From JBOCEF01 sp047610385 (GTDB taxonomy: Bacteria; Pseudomonadota; Alphaproteobacteria; Rhodobacterales; Rhodobacteraceae), in NCBI GenBank assembly GCA_047610385.1, contig JBLGAC010000050.1, forward strand, positions 1-29,719: a stretch of 29,719 bases of DNA. Reading direction: 5' to 3'. Shown here in pieces: positions 11,001 to 16,871 of the stretch; the stretch's first letter is position 1, and each line of letters starts with the position of its first letter. The notes under the pieces are model-generated. The model saw only the letters and a list, made by a program, of their open reading frames with translations, had not been told where the DNA came from and did no database searches. The position numbers and the translations under genes are program-made.

Positions 11001-12206
11001 CTCGCTGTCGAAGAACAGGCCTTCGAACATCGTTTCCGCAGCTTCAACGGTCGGCGGCTCGCCAGGACGCATCACACGGTAGATGTCGAGCAGCGCCTGC
11101 TCGCGGTTCATGTTCTTGTCCACCGCCATCGTGTTCCGCATCCACGGACCGATGTTGATGTTGTCGATGTCCAGCGTCGGGATCTTGTCGATCCCGGCGT
11201 CAAGCAGCGCCTGAACGTTTTCTTCGTTCAGCTCGTTGCCAGCTTCGACATAGATCAGGCCGGTCTTGACGTTGATGATGTCATGGGCGGCAAAACGGCC
11301 GTACAGACGCTCAATCGGTTCAAGAACCCGGGTGACGTTGCCGTCTTCGAGCAGCATGTTGATGCGGCGCGGGGTGATTTTTTTGCCAGCTTCGAACAAC
11401 ACTTCGCCGCTGTCGGCATCAACCAGATCGTAATCGGGCTTGGTTGCCTTCAGACGGTCGCCGTTGAACGGAAGTGACCAGCCGTTTTTCTCATGCTTGT
11501 AGACCACGGTGCCGTAGAAGGCCTCCATGATCTGGTCCTGGTCCAGACCCAGCGCGTACAGCAGCGACGTCACCGGCAGTTTGCGGCGACGGTCAATGCG
11601 CGCAAACACGACGTCTTTGGCATCGAATTCGAAATCGAGCCACGAGCCGCGATAGGGAATGACGCGCGACGCGAACAGCAGCTTGCCCGACGAATGAGTC
11701 TTGCCTTTGTCATGGTCAAAGAAAACACCAGGTGACCGATGCATCTGCGACACAATGACACGCTCAGTGCCGTTCACGACAAAGGTGCCGTGCAGGGTCA
11801 TCAGGGGCATGTCGCCCATGTAGACGTCCTGCTCCTTGATGTCCTTGACGGACTTGGCGCCGGTGTCTTCGTCCACTTCGAACACGATCAGCCGCAGCGT
11901 GACCTTCAACGGGGCGCTGTAGGTCATGTCGCGCTGCTGGCATTCTTCAACGTCGTATTTGGGGTGTTCCAGCTCGTACTTGACGAACTCCAGCACCGCA
12001 GTCTCGTTGAAGTCCTTGATCGGGAAAACCGACTGGAACACGCCCTGGATGCCGTCGCCATCCGTGGGGGTCGCCTTGTCGCCCGATTTCAGGAACAGAT
12101 CATAGGAAGATTTCTGAACCTCGATCAGGTTCGGCATCGCCGCAACTTCGCGAATCTTGCCAAAGTGCCTGCGGATGCGCTTTCTGCCGGAATGCATAAC
12201 GGACAT
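8100..12206 (-). CDS. rpoB: DNA-directed RNA polymerase subunit beta
   Basis: The 1368-residue protein is the beta subunit of RNA polymerase, which forms much of the catalytic cleft and the rifampicin pocket. The Rif region reads FFGSSQLSQFMDQTNPLSE then VTHKRRLSALGPGGL, with the wild-type Asp, His and Ser at the classic resistance positions. Also present are ETPEGPNIGLINSLA, GYNYEDSILISERV and GDKMAGRHGNKGVVS. The frame stays open 54 codons upstream; the ATG at 12206 is preferred because the lead MSVMHSGRKRIRR has the same length as in related Rhodobacterales proteins and AAGGA lies 10 bases before it. ATGs at 12230 and 12197 are alternatives. It follows rplL after a 310-base gap with two hairpins. 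Confidence 0.98.
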   Translation of the reverse strand: MSVMHSGRKRIRRHFGKIREVAAMPNLIEVQKSSYDLFLKSGDKATPTDGDGIQGVFQSVFPIKDFNETAVLEFVKYELEHPKYDVEECQQRDMTYSAPLKVTLRLIVFEVDEDTGAKSVKDIKEQDVYMGDMPLMTLHGTFVVNGTERVIVSQMHRSPGVFFDHDKGKTHSSGKLLFASRVIPYRGSWLDFEFDAKDVVFARIDRRRKLPVTSLLYALGLDQDQIMEAFYGTVVYKHEKNGWSLPFNGDRLKATKPDYDLVDADSGEVLFEAGKKITPRRINMLLEDGNVTRVLEPIERLYGRFAAHDIINVKTGLIYVEAGNELNEENVQALLDAGIDKIPTLDIDNINIGPWMRNTMAVDKNMNREQALLDIYRVMRPGEPPTVEAAETMFEGLFFDSERYDLSAVGRVKMNMRLDLDVDPSKRTLRREDIIAVIKALVELRDGRGDVDDIDHLGNRRVRSVGELMENQYRVGLLRMERAIKERMSSVEIDNVMPQDLINAKPAAAAVREFFGSSQLSQFMDQTNPLSEVTHKRRLSALGPGGLTRERAGFEVRDVHPTHYGRMCPIETPEGPNIGLINSLASFARVNRYGFIETPYRKVTDGKVTDEVIYMSATEEMRHTIAQANASLTPEGTFKNELVSTRKAGDFMLSPRENITLIDVSPKQLVSVAASLIPFLENDDANRALMGSNMQRQAVPLVKADAPFVGTGIEMIVARDSGAAITARRGGVIDQVDAVRIVVRVTDEMEPGDPGVDIYRLRKFQRSNQNTCINQRPLVKVGDHVKAGDVVADGPSTDLGELALGKNVLVAFMPWNGYNYEDSILISERVAKEDIFTSIHIEEYEVMARDTKLGPEEITRDIPNVGEEALRNLDEAGIVYIGADVGPGDILVGKITPKGESPMTPEEKLLRAIFGEKASDVRDTSMRMPPGDFGTIVEVRVFNRHGVEKDERALQIEREEVDRLSRDRDDELVILERNIYQRLKELIFGKIVVKGPKGVRSGMEVTDDLLDTLSRGQWWQLALADEADASIVEELNKQFDAQKSVLNARFTDKVEKVRRGDDLPPGVMKMVKVFVAVKRKLQPGDKMAGRHGNKGVVSRVVPEEDMPFLADGTPVDLVLNPLGVPSRMNVGQILETHMGWAARGLGQGIAAALKVYRREGDLTPVKDAMRLAYTPAVYESATADMTDAELIEAAENVQEGVPIATPVFDGAKEADVNDALIRAGFNVSGQSTVYDGRTGEQFARQVTVGVKYLLKLHHLVDDKIHARSTGPYSLVTQQPLGGKAQFGGQRFGEMEVWALEAYGAAYTLQEMLTVKSDDVAGRTKVYESIVKGEDNFEAGIPESFNVLVKEIRSLGLNMELLDTSDDED

Positions 12207-12441
12207 GCTCAGTCTATCCTTGTGCTTCATGCGCCTCAGTGCCGGTTGGGAACCGGAACGAGGGCCATCCGCGGTGCTGCCAGATCCTATGCCGCAGCCG
12301 CGTCCCACCGCAGCCGTCCCCGGATCTGAAGCGCCCTCTGAGACGTCCCCTTGCGAAATCAGGATCACGAGGGCTCATTCCCATCGTGAACCGTTCATCC
12401 GTTGGCCTTTTTCAAGGCCGGGGGCGTCCGAGACGACGCGA

Positions 12442-12471
12442 GCCGCACCCGCAGCAAGCAGCGGGTGCGGC
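12442..12471 (-). promoter_or_regulatory. Hairpin in the rplL-rpoB gap (distal)
   Basis: The 11-base arms gccgcacccgc (12442-12452) and gcgggtgcggc (12461-12471) pair perfectly around an 8-base loop. No T-run follows on the minus strand. In E. coli an attenuator and an RNase III site sit between rplL and rpoB and lower polymerase synthesis relative to L7/L12; this hairpin is in the same place and may do the same job. Confidence 0.45.
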
Positions 12472-12488
12472 CCATTTTCATGGATCAG

Positions 12489-12510
12489 TGCGTGCCGGAA
12501 GCGGCACGCA
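12489..12510 (-). promoter_or_regulatory. Hairpin directly after rplL
   Basis: The arms tgcgtgccg (12489-12497) and cggcacgca (12502-12510) form a perfect 9-bp stem with a 4-base loop, beginning 6 bases after the rplL stop codon. No U-tract follows. It precedes a second hairpin, so the rplL 3' end is doubly structured, fitting partial termination or processing before rpoB. Confidence 0.45.
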
Positions 12511-12516
12511 AGCAAA

Positions 12517-12891
12517 TCACTTCAGTTCGACGGTGGCGCCAGCTTCTTCGAGCTTCTTCTTCAGCTCTTCAGCTTCGTCCTTGGAAACCTGCTCTTTAAC
12601 TGCCTTGCCGCCGGCCTCAACGAGGTCCTTGGCTTCTTTCAGGCCGAGACCGGTGATCGCACGGACCTCTTTGATCACGTTGATCTTTTTGGCACCGGCT
12701 TCGACGAGGATCACGTCAAACTCGGTCTGGACCTCAGCGGCTTCGCCGGCTTCGGCGGGACCAGCCATCATGACGGCGCCACCGGCGGCCGGCTCGATGC
12801 CGTAGTCGTCTTTGAGGATGTTCTTCAGCTCATTGGCCTCAAGGAGGGTGAGGGCCACGAGCTGCTCGGCGAGGTTTTTAAGATCAGCCAT
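12517..12891 (-). CDS. rplL: 50S ribosomal protein L7/L12
   Basis: The 124-residue acidic protein is the multicopy stalk protein that recruits translation GTPases. The N-terminal dimerisation part (MADLKNLAEQLVALTLLEAN, about 1-33) is followed by an Ala/Gly hinge (about 34-53) and the factor-binding C-terminal domain with KKINVIKEVRAITGLGLKEA. Length matches the family. It lies 73 bases after rplJ. Four or more copies bind each L10, so higher expression than the neighbours is expected; hairpins on both sides of the gene fit differential stability. Confidence 0.98.
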   Translation of the reverse strand: MADLKNLAEQLVALTLLEANELKNILKDDYGIEPAAGGAVMMAGPAEAGEAAEVQTEFDVILVEAGAKKINVIKEVRAITGLGLKEAKDLVEAGGKAVKEQVSKDEAEELKKKLEEAGATVELK

Positions 12892-12927
12892 TTGTCTCTT
12901 CCAGTTTCGTCTTGAGTGTCGGTCGCA

Positions 12928-12948
12928 TCACAGGGGGTGTCCCTGTGA
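12928..12948 (-). promoter_or_regulatory. Hairpin between rplJ and rplL
   Basis: The arms tcacaggg (12928-12935) and ccctgtga (12941-12948) pair perfectly over 8 bp with a 5-base loop. It lies 17 bases after the rplJ stop and about 37 bases before the rplL start. A role in stabilising or separating the rplL message is inferred only from its position. Confidence 0.35.
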
Positions 12949-12964
12949 CAAGAATTCAGCCGCC

Positions 12965-13480
12965 TCAGGCGTCCTCTTTTTCCGTAATGGTTTTGAGGAT
13001 GCCTGCAATGTTGGTCGCCGGAGCAGTGATCGCAGAAATGATGTTCGACGCGGGGGCAATAAGAGCACCCACGATCGAGGCCAGCACTTCTTCACGCGAC
13101 GGCATGTTGGACAGAGTCCGAACGCCTTCGCGGTCAAGCACCGTCTCGCCCATGGCGCCACCAAGAACAACGAGCTTGTCGTTTTTCTTGGCGTACGCCT
13201 CAATCACTTTGGCCGGGGTCACCGGATCCGCAGCGTAGGCGAGGAGGGTCTGCCCCGTAAGGATCGAAGCAATGCCTTCGCACGGCTTGCCCTTCAGAGC
13301 GATCTTGGCGAGCTTGTTCTTGGCGACGCGAACCATGCCACCAGCTTCACGCATCTGGTTGCGAAGGTTCGTCATCTCGGCGACCGTGAGGCCAGCGTAG
13401 TGACAAACGATCACTGCGCCTGAGTCAGCGAAGGCCTGGTCGAGTTCGGCGACCACAGCTTCTTTCTGCGCTCTATCCAC
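12965..13480 (-). CDS. rplJ: 50S ribosomal protein L10 (GTG start)
   Basis: The 171-residue protein anchors the L7/L12 stalk to 23S rRNA and, as the L10-L12 complex, usually represses its own mRNA. The start is taken as GTG at 13480: the product then begins (M)DRAQKEAVVAELD like related L10 proteins, and GGAG lies 6 bases upstream. The longer open frame (ATG at 13525) has no family match in its first 15 residues and runs through a leader hairpin. Family features are HYAGLTVAEMTNLR and VAKNKLAKIAL. The C-terminal helix that carries the L12 dimers is present (SNIISAITAPATNIAGILK). Confidence 0.96.
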   Translation of the reverse strand: MDRAQKEAVVAELDQAFADSGAVIVCHYAGLTVAEMTNLRNQMREAGGMVRVAKNKLAKIALKGKPCEGIASILTGQTLLAYAADPVTPAKVIEAYAKKNDKLVVLGGAMGETVLDREGVRTLSNMPSREEVLASIVGALIAPASNIISAITAPATNIAGILKTITEKEDA

Positions 13481-13758
13481 GGGTATCTCCGTAATTTGGC
13501 GAAGGTTTCCCCTCGCCGGCTCCAAGGCACCGCATTCCGGGCCAGGCCCGATCTGCGGCTCTCTTCAGTCCCGTCTCGGGTCCTGAGAGGCGCCAGGATC
13601 GCTGTCACCAGCGGTCTGATCGTCACTCATTCACCGTCTATGGCGGGCAATTAAGGTGCCCCGAAGGACCCCTCCCGCCGTCTGAGACAGGTTGAAAACC
13701 GGACCTAAGCCCGGCCTTCAGACGCCGCCATCTTCCCGAAGGAAGACAGCGGAACCTC
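13481..13758 (-). promoter_or_regulatory. Structured rplJ leader, candidate L10(L12) autoregulatory region
   Basis: The 278 bases between rplA and rplJ hold no gene but several stems. Directly after rplA is a 6-bp stem with a UUCG loop on the transcript (13731-13746, tcttcc/ggaaga). Another stem (13530-13558) has outer arms ccgca/tgcgg. An 8-bp stem with one G-U pair (13498-13517) ends just before the ribosome site. In many bacteria the L10 leader RNA binds L10-L12 and represses rplJL translation; this region has the right position and length, but I cannot confirm the conserved kink-turn by eye. Confidence 0.45.
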
Positions 13759-14460
13759 TCACTCTGACGCGATCGCGGATGCGACGTCGAGCGTCACGCT
13801 CGGCCCCATGGTGGAGCTGAGCACGATTTTCTTCACGTAGGTGCCTTTGGCGCCTGACGGCTTGGCACGCATCACGGCACCGACGAAGGCGCGGACGTTC
13901 TCGATCAGCTTGGCGTCGTCGAAGGATGATTTGCCGACGCCGGAATGAACCACGCCCGCCTTCTCAGCCTTGAACTGCACTTCGCCACCCTTGGCCGCTT
14001 CGATCGCCGTTTTCACGTCCATCGTCACGGTGCCGACTTTGGGGTTCGGCATCAGGTTGCGCGGGCCAAGGATTTTGCCCAGGCGGCCCACGATCGGCAT
14101 CATGTCCGGGGTCGCGATGCAGCGGTCGAATTCGATCTTGCCGGACTGGATGATCTCCATCAGGTCCTCAGCACCGACGATGTCGGCACCGGCCGCGAGC
14201 GCTTCTTCGGCCTTCGGGCCGCGGGCGAACACAGCGACACGCATGGTCTTGCCGGTGCCGTTGGGCAGCTGGCACACGCCACGGACCATCTGGTCAGCGT
14301 GGCGCGGGTCAACACCCAAGTTCAACGCAATTTCGACAGTTTCATCGAATTTTGCGGTGGCGTTGGCTTTAACCAGCGCAATTGCGGCCGCGAGGGCCAT
14401 GTTGTGCTTACCTTCGTAGGCGGCACGGGCGGCGGTGATGCGTTTTCCGATTTTTGCCAT
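13759..14460 (-). CDS. rplA: 50S ribosomal protein L1
   Basis: The 233-residue protein is L1 of the mobile L1 stalk near the E site, which helps release deacylated tRNA and in many bacteria represses the rplKA mRNA. The product begins MAKIGKRITAARAAYEGKHN. Diagnostic stretches are LGVDPRHADQMVRG, LGKILGPRNLMPNPKVGTVT and KKIVLSSTMGPSVTLD near the C-terminus. The frame is open far upstream, overlapping rplK, but the ATG at 14460 gives the standard length and lies 5 bases after the rplK stop, implying tight translational coupling. Confidence 0.98.
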   Translation of the reverse strand: MAKIGKRITAARAAYEGKHNMALAAAIALVKANATAKFDETVEIALNLGVDPRHADQMVRGVCQLPNGTGKTMRVAVFARGPKAEEALAAGADIVGAEDLMEIIQSGKIEFDRCIATPDMMPIVGRLGKILGPRNLMPNPKVGTVTMDVKTAIEAAKGGEVQFKAEKAGVVHSGVGKSSFDDAKLIENVRAFVGAVMRAKPSGAKGTYVKKIVLSSTMGPSVTLDVASAIASE

Positions 14461-14465
14461 GACGA

Positions 14466-14894
14466 TCAGCCCTTCACTTCGATGCCCATGGACTTCGCGG
14501 AGCCCAGGATGATCTGCATGGCGCCGTCGACGTCGTTGGCGTTGAGGTCGGGCATCTTCGCTTCTGCGATCTCGCGCAGCTGCTTGATGGTGATCGAGCC
14601 GACGGTTTCGCGACCGGTCAGCTTGGCGCCCGATTTCAGTTTGGCGGCCTTCTTGATCAGGAACGACGCTGGGGGCGTCTTCACGACGAAGGTGAAAGAT
14701 TTGTCCTGATAGTAGGTGATGATCACGGGGCACGGCGCACCGATCTCAAGACCTTGGGTCGCCGCATTGAATTCTTTGCAGAACCCCATGATGTTGATGC
14801 CGCGCTGACCCAGCGCAGGACCGATGGGCGGCGAGGGGTTGGCCTTGCCGGCCGGAACCTGAAGCTTCAGGCTGCCGATGATTTTCTTCGCCAT
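14466..14894 (-). CDS. rplK: 50S ribosomal protein L11
   Basis: The 142-residue protein is L11 of the GTPase-associated centre, which binds 23S rRNA with L10 and is needed for stringent-response activation on many ribosomes. The N-terminal domain has the Pro-rich segment PSPPIGPALGQRGINIMGFC, the thiostrepton-contact region; the C-terminal rRNA-binding domain ends with GSAKSMGIEV. Length is the family standard. GAGGAGA lies 9 bases before the ATG. A hairpin 22 bases upstream lies in the nusG-rplK gap and may be the L1 operator. Confidence 0.98.
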   Translation of the reverse strand: MAKKIIGSLKLQVPAGKANPSPPIGPALGQRGINIMGFCKEFNAATQGLEIGAPCPVIITYYQDKSFTFVVKTPPASFLIKKAAKLKSGAKLTGRETVGSITIKQLREIAEAKMPDLNANDVDGAMQIILGSAKSMGIEVKG

Positions 14895-14916
14895 TATGGC
14901 GTCTCCTCAATATCCC

Positions 14917-14941
14917 GGCCTCGGAACGCGTCCGCGAGGCC
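14917..14941 (-). promoter_or_regulatory. Hairpin in the rplK leader, possible L1 autoregulation site
   Basis: The arms ggcctcg (14917-14923) and cgaggcc (14935-14941) form a perfect 7-bp stem, extended by a few weaker pairs around a cgcg loop. It sits directly upstream of the rplK ribosome site. L1 represses rplKA by binding an rRNA mimic in the leader in several bacteria; the location fits, but I did not identify the conserved L1-binding internal loop. Confidence 0.35.
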
Positions 14942-15019
14942 TTTGCGGTAGCGGTTCGGCTCAGGCGACGCGTCGCCCTCCCCTCCCGCAAAGATGCGAT
15001 CCCGAAGGGCCGCTCACCC

Positions 15020-15553
15020 TCAGCCCTGCTTCTGGACCTGAGTGTATTCCAATTCGACCGGCGTAGCGCGGCCGAAGATCGACACGGTGACCTTGAGGCG
15101 GGCGTTCTCTTCGTCCACTTCTTCAACCGTGCCGCCAAAGCTTTCGAACGGACCGTCGGTGACTTTCACCTGCTCGCCGATCTCGAAAGTGATCCCGGGG
15201 CGCGGACGCTCCAACCCTTCCTCAACTTGGTTGAGGATGCGCGCCACTTCGGCGTCGCGCAGGGGGCTGGGCTTGCCCATCGGGCCCAGGAAACCAGTCA
15301 CCCGGTTCACGCTCATCACCGCGTGATAGGCCGCGTCGCTCATCTCCATCCGGACCAACACGTAGCCCGGCATGAAGCGCCGTTCGACCTGCACCTTTTT
15401 GCCGCGGCGCATCTCGACCACTTCTTCGGTCGGGACCAGCACCTCTTCGATCTCTTCCACGAGACCGTTCTGGCGCGCAGCCTCCTTGATCGCCTCGGCC
15501 ACCTTCTTTTCGAAGTTGGAAAGGACGTTCACAGTGTACCAGCGCATGGCCAT
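15020..15553 (-). CDS. nusG: Transcription termination/antitermination factor NusG
   Basis: The 177-residue protein starts MAMRWYTVNVLSNFEKKVAE, the NGN domain that binds the RNA polymerase clamp, followed by ERRFMPGYVLVRM and VTGFLGPMGKPSPL. The C-terminal KOW domain has FEIGEQVKVTDGPF then GGTVEEVDEENARLKV. NusG suppresses pausing, links polymerase to Rho and couples transcription to the ribosome through S10. Length is typical. It follows secE after a 243-base gap, unusually long for secE-nusG, which holds a candidate promoter. Confidence 0.98.
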   Translation of the reverse strand: MAMRWYTVNVLSNFEKKVAEAIKEAARQNGLVEEIEEVLVPTEEVVEMRRGKKVQVERRFMPGYVLVRMEMSDAAYHAVMSVNRVTGFLGPMGKPSPLRDAEVARILNQVEEGLERPRPGITFEIGEQVKVTDGPFESFGGTVEEVDEENARLKVTVSIFGRATPVELEYTQVQKQG

Positions 15554-15727
15554 GGTCGGCTCGATCCCCGTCTTCGCGGCGCGTGGTGCGCCGCATTTTT
15601 ATTCTTTCGCACCTTGTGGCGCGCCGCTTGCCCATCCGATCGCCGCGCGTTTTGCGCTGTTTCGGAAAAGGCCAAACGCGCCAGTCAACGAATCGACCCG
15701 GCGCGCATTCAAAGCATGAGACTGTGG

Positions 15728-15756
15728 CCGGTATCCCCCACACCGACACATGTCAA
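15728..15756 (-). promoter_or_regulatory. Candidate promoter for nusG and the downstream ribosomal genes
   Basis: On the minus strand a perfect TTGACA (15751-15756) lies in the secE-nusG gap. With 17 bp spacing the -10 position reads TACCGG (15728-15733), a weak match; GATACC overlaps it at shorter spacing. The site is about 175 bases upstream of nusG. The unusually long gap between two normally adjacent genes supports a real promoter, but the -10 is poor. Confidence 0.4.
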
Positions 15757-15796
15757 CCCTGAGGGGGTGAACAGGCGGTGCGCAAAGACCCTGTGA

Positions 15797-15994
15797 TCAG
15801 CCTGCCAGCCCCAGAATCTGGTCGATGCCAAGGCCGATGATCGAATCTATGGTAAAGAAGAAAATCGCGGCGACAGTCGCCATCACGAACACCATCGTGG
15901 TGGTGACGGTGGTTTCCTTGCGCGACGGCCACACGACCTTAGATGCCTCGGCGCGCACCTGCTGCACGAACTGCGCTGGGTTAACCTTGGCCAT
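15797..15994 (-). CDS. secE: Preprotein translocase subunit SecE
   Basis: The 65-residue protein is the short form of SecE, the essential clamp subunit of the SecYEG protein-export channel in the inner membrane. It has the family amphipathic segment VRAEASKVVWPSRKETTVTT followed by one membrane helix (about residues 34-57, MVFVMATVAAIFFFTIDSII). The start MAKVNPAQFVQQ at 15994 is chosen over an upstream ATG because it matches family length and is preceded by a GA-poor but G-rich leader; the extra upstream residues would overlap a low-complexity stretch. It lies 98 bases after tRNA-Trp and 243 bases before nusG. Confidence 0.96.
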   Translation of the reverse strand: MAKVNPAQFVQQVRAEASKVVWPSRKETTVTTTMVFVMATVAAIFFFTIDSIIGLGIDQILGLAG

Positions 15995-16092
15995 GGGCGC
16001 GGGCCCCTTTTTCCGGTGCGGCGAACGATTTTGCGGCGACCGGGCCTGTCGCACCCGGTTTGGCCCCCGGCAATGCGAGGGCTACGGCGTCG

Positions 16093-16168
16093 TGGCAGGG
16101 GCGGAGGGATTCGAACCCACGACCTACGGTTTTGGAGACCGTCGCTCTTCCAGCTGAGCTACGCCCCT
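16093..16168 (-). tRNA. tRNA-Trp (anticodon CCA)
   Basis: The 76-base minus-strand sequence folds as a complete tRNA: acceptor AGGGGCG/CGCCCCT, D arm GCTC/GAGC with GG in the loop, anticodon stem ACGGT/ACCGT with loop CTCCAAA (anticodon CCA, Trp), variable loop AGGTC, and T loop TTCGAAT. G73 and an encoded CCA end are present. The T stem GTGGG/CCCTC has one U-U mismatch (positions 50-64). The linkage tRNA-Trp-secE-nusG is common in bacteria. tRNA-Trp reads UGG codons. Confidence 0.97.
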
Positions 16169-16260
16169 GTCCCGACGCGACGCATCTTCTACGAGGCTTC
16201 CTCAGGCGGGTCAAGCACCCCCGGGATGCATTCGGTTGATGGCATGCCAAGGGTCGGCGG

Positions 16261-16869
16261 TCAGTGATCGGGAACCGTCAGCATGCGGCTTTGCAGACCG
16301 CGCACCAGCTGGACCTGCTTGGCGCTGATTGCCGCCACCTGCCAGCCGCCAAGCCGCGCGCCAACATGCACGTAATCAACCTTGCCAGCAGGCATGCGCA
16401 CCAGTGCGCGCCAATCGCCGGGGGCACCAAAAATCCCGATCAGCGCAAGGCCCGTGCTGGCAAAACCGTCGCGGGTGCCGCCAGTGATCTCCCCTGGTGC
16501 GGTGGCACCGTGGGTCGGGACCGGCCCGTCATCGGCCATGTCTTTGGCGGCCGTTGCGGTCAGATCCTGCGGGGGCACGGCCCCTACACCGGTAGGGCGT
16601 GGTTGCGGGCGCGGTGTGGGGTCGAAGGCTGGTGCTGCGGCGGTCCCACCAGTGCGGGAACGGGTCAGGTTGGTGGCCACGCGCGGCCGGGGAACCGGCA
16701 TTCGCACGCCGCCGATCACCACCGCTTCTGCGGCCACAGGTGCGGCGATGCCGGGCCGCGCGGCAGGGGGCGGCGCCGCGCCCGGTGCCGTGGCCGCACT
16801 GGCCACACCCCCGAACGCCATGCCGCACAGCATTGCGAATGCCGCCACCCTGCTACGCGCCCCGGCCAT
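16261..16869 (-). CDS. Secreted Pro/Ala-rich protein with PilP/GspC-like C-terminus, function unknown
   Basis: The 202-residue protein has a signal peptide (residues 1-25: Arg-containing start, hydrophobic core, cut near ASA-A). A disordered Pro/Ala/Arg-rich middle follows (about 26-130). The compact C-terminal part (about 137-202) reads LIGIFGAPGDWRALVRMPAG, then VDYVHVGARLGGWQVAAIS and QVQLVRGLQSRMLTVP. That beta-rich pattern (residue-independent Gly turns, 'G..W.V..I....V.L.RG') resembles the periplasmic PilP/GspC-type homology domain of secretion and pilus systems, but no pilus gene is nearby. It starts 2 bases after metY ends and is probably in the same transcript. I would call it a hypothetical periplasmic protein; the PilP likeness is by eye only. 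Confidence 0.75.
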   Translation of the reverse strand: MAGARSRVAAFAMLCGMAFGGVASAATAPGAAPPPAARPGIAAPVAAEAVVIGGVRMPVPRPRVATNLTRSRTGGTAAAPAFDPTPRPQPRPTGVGAVPPQDLTATAAKDMADDGPVPTHGATAPGEITGGTRDGFASTGLALIGIFGAPGDWRALVRMPAGKVDYVHVGARLGGWQVAAISAKQVQLVRGLQSRMLTVPDH

Positions 16870-16871
16870 GA

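Noticed and set aside
8934..11477. An 847-codon open frame on the plus strand, antisense to rpoB
   Set aside because: Same cause as over rpoC: rpoB is certain on the other strand, and the antisense product has no recognisable family and no start signal.
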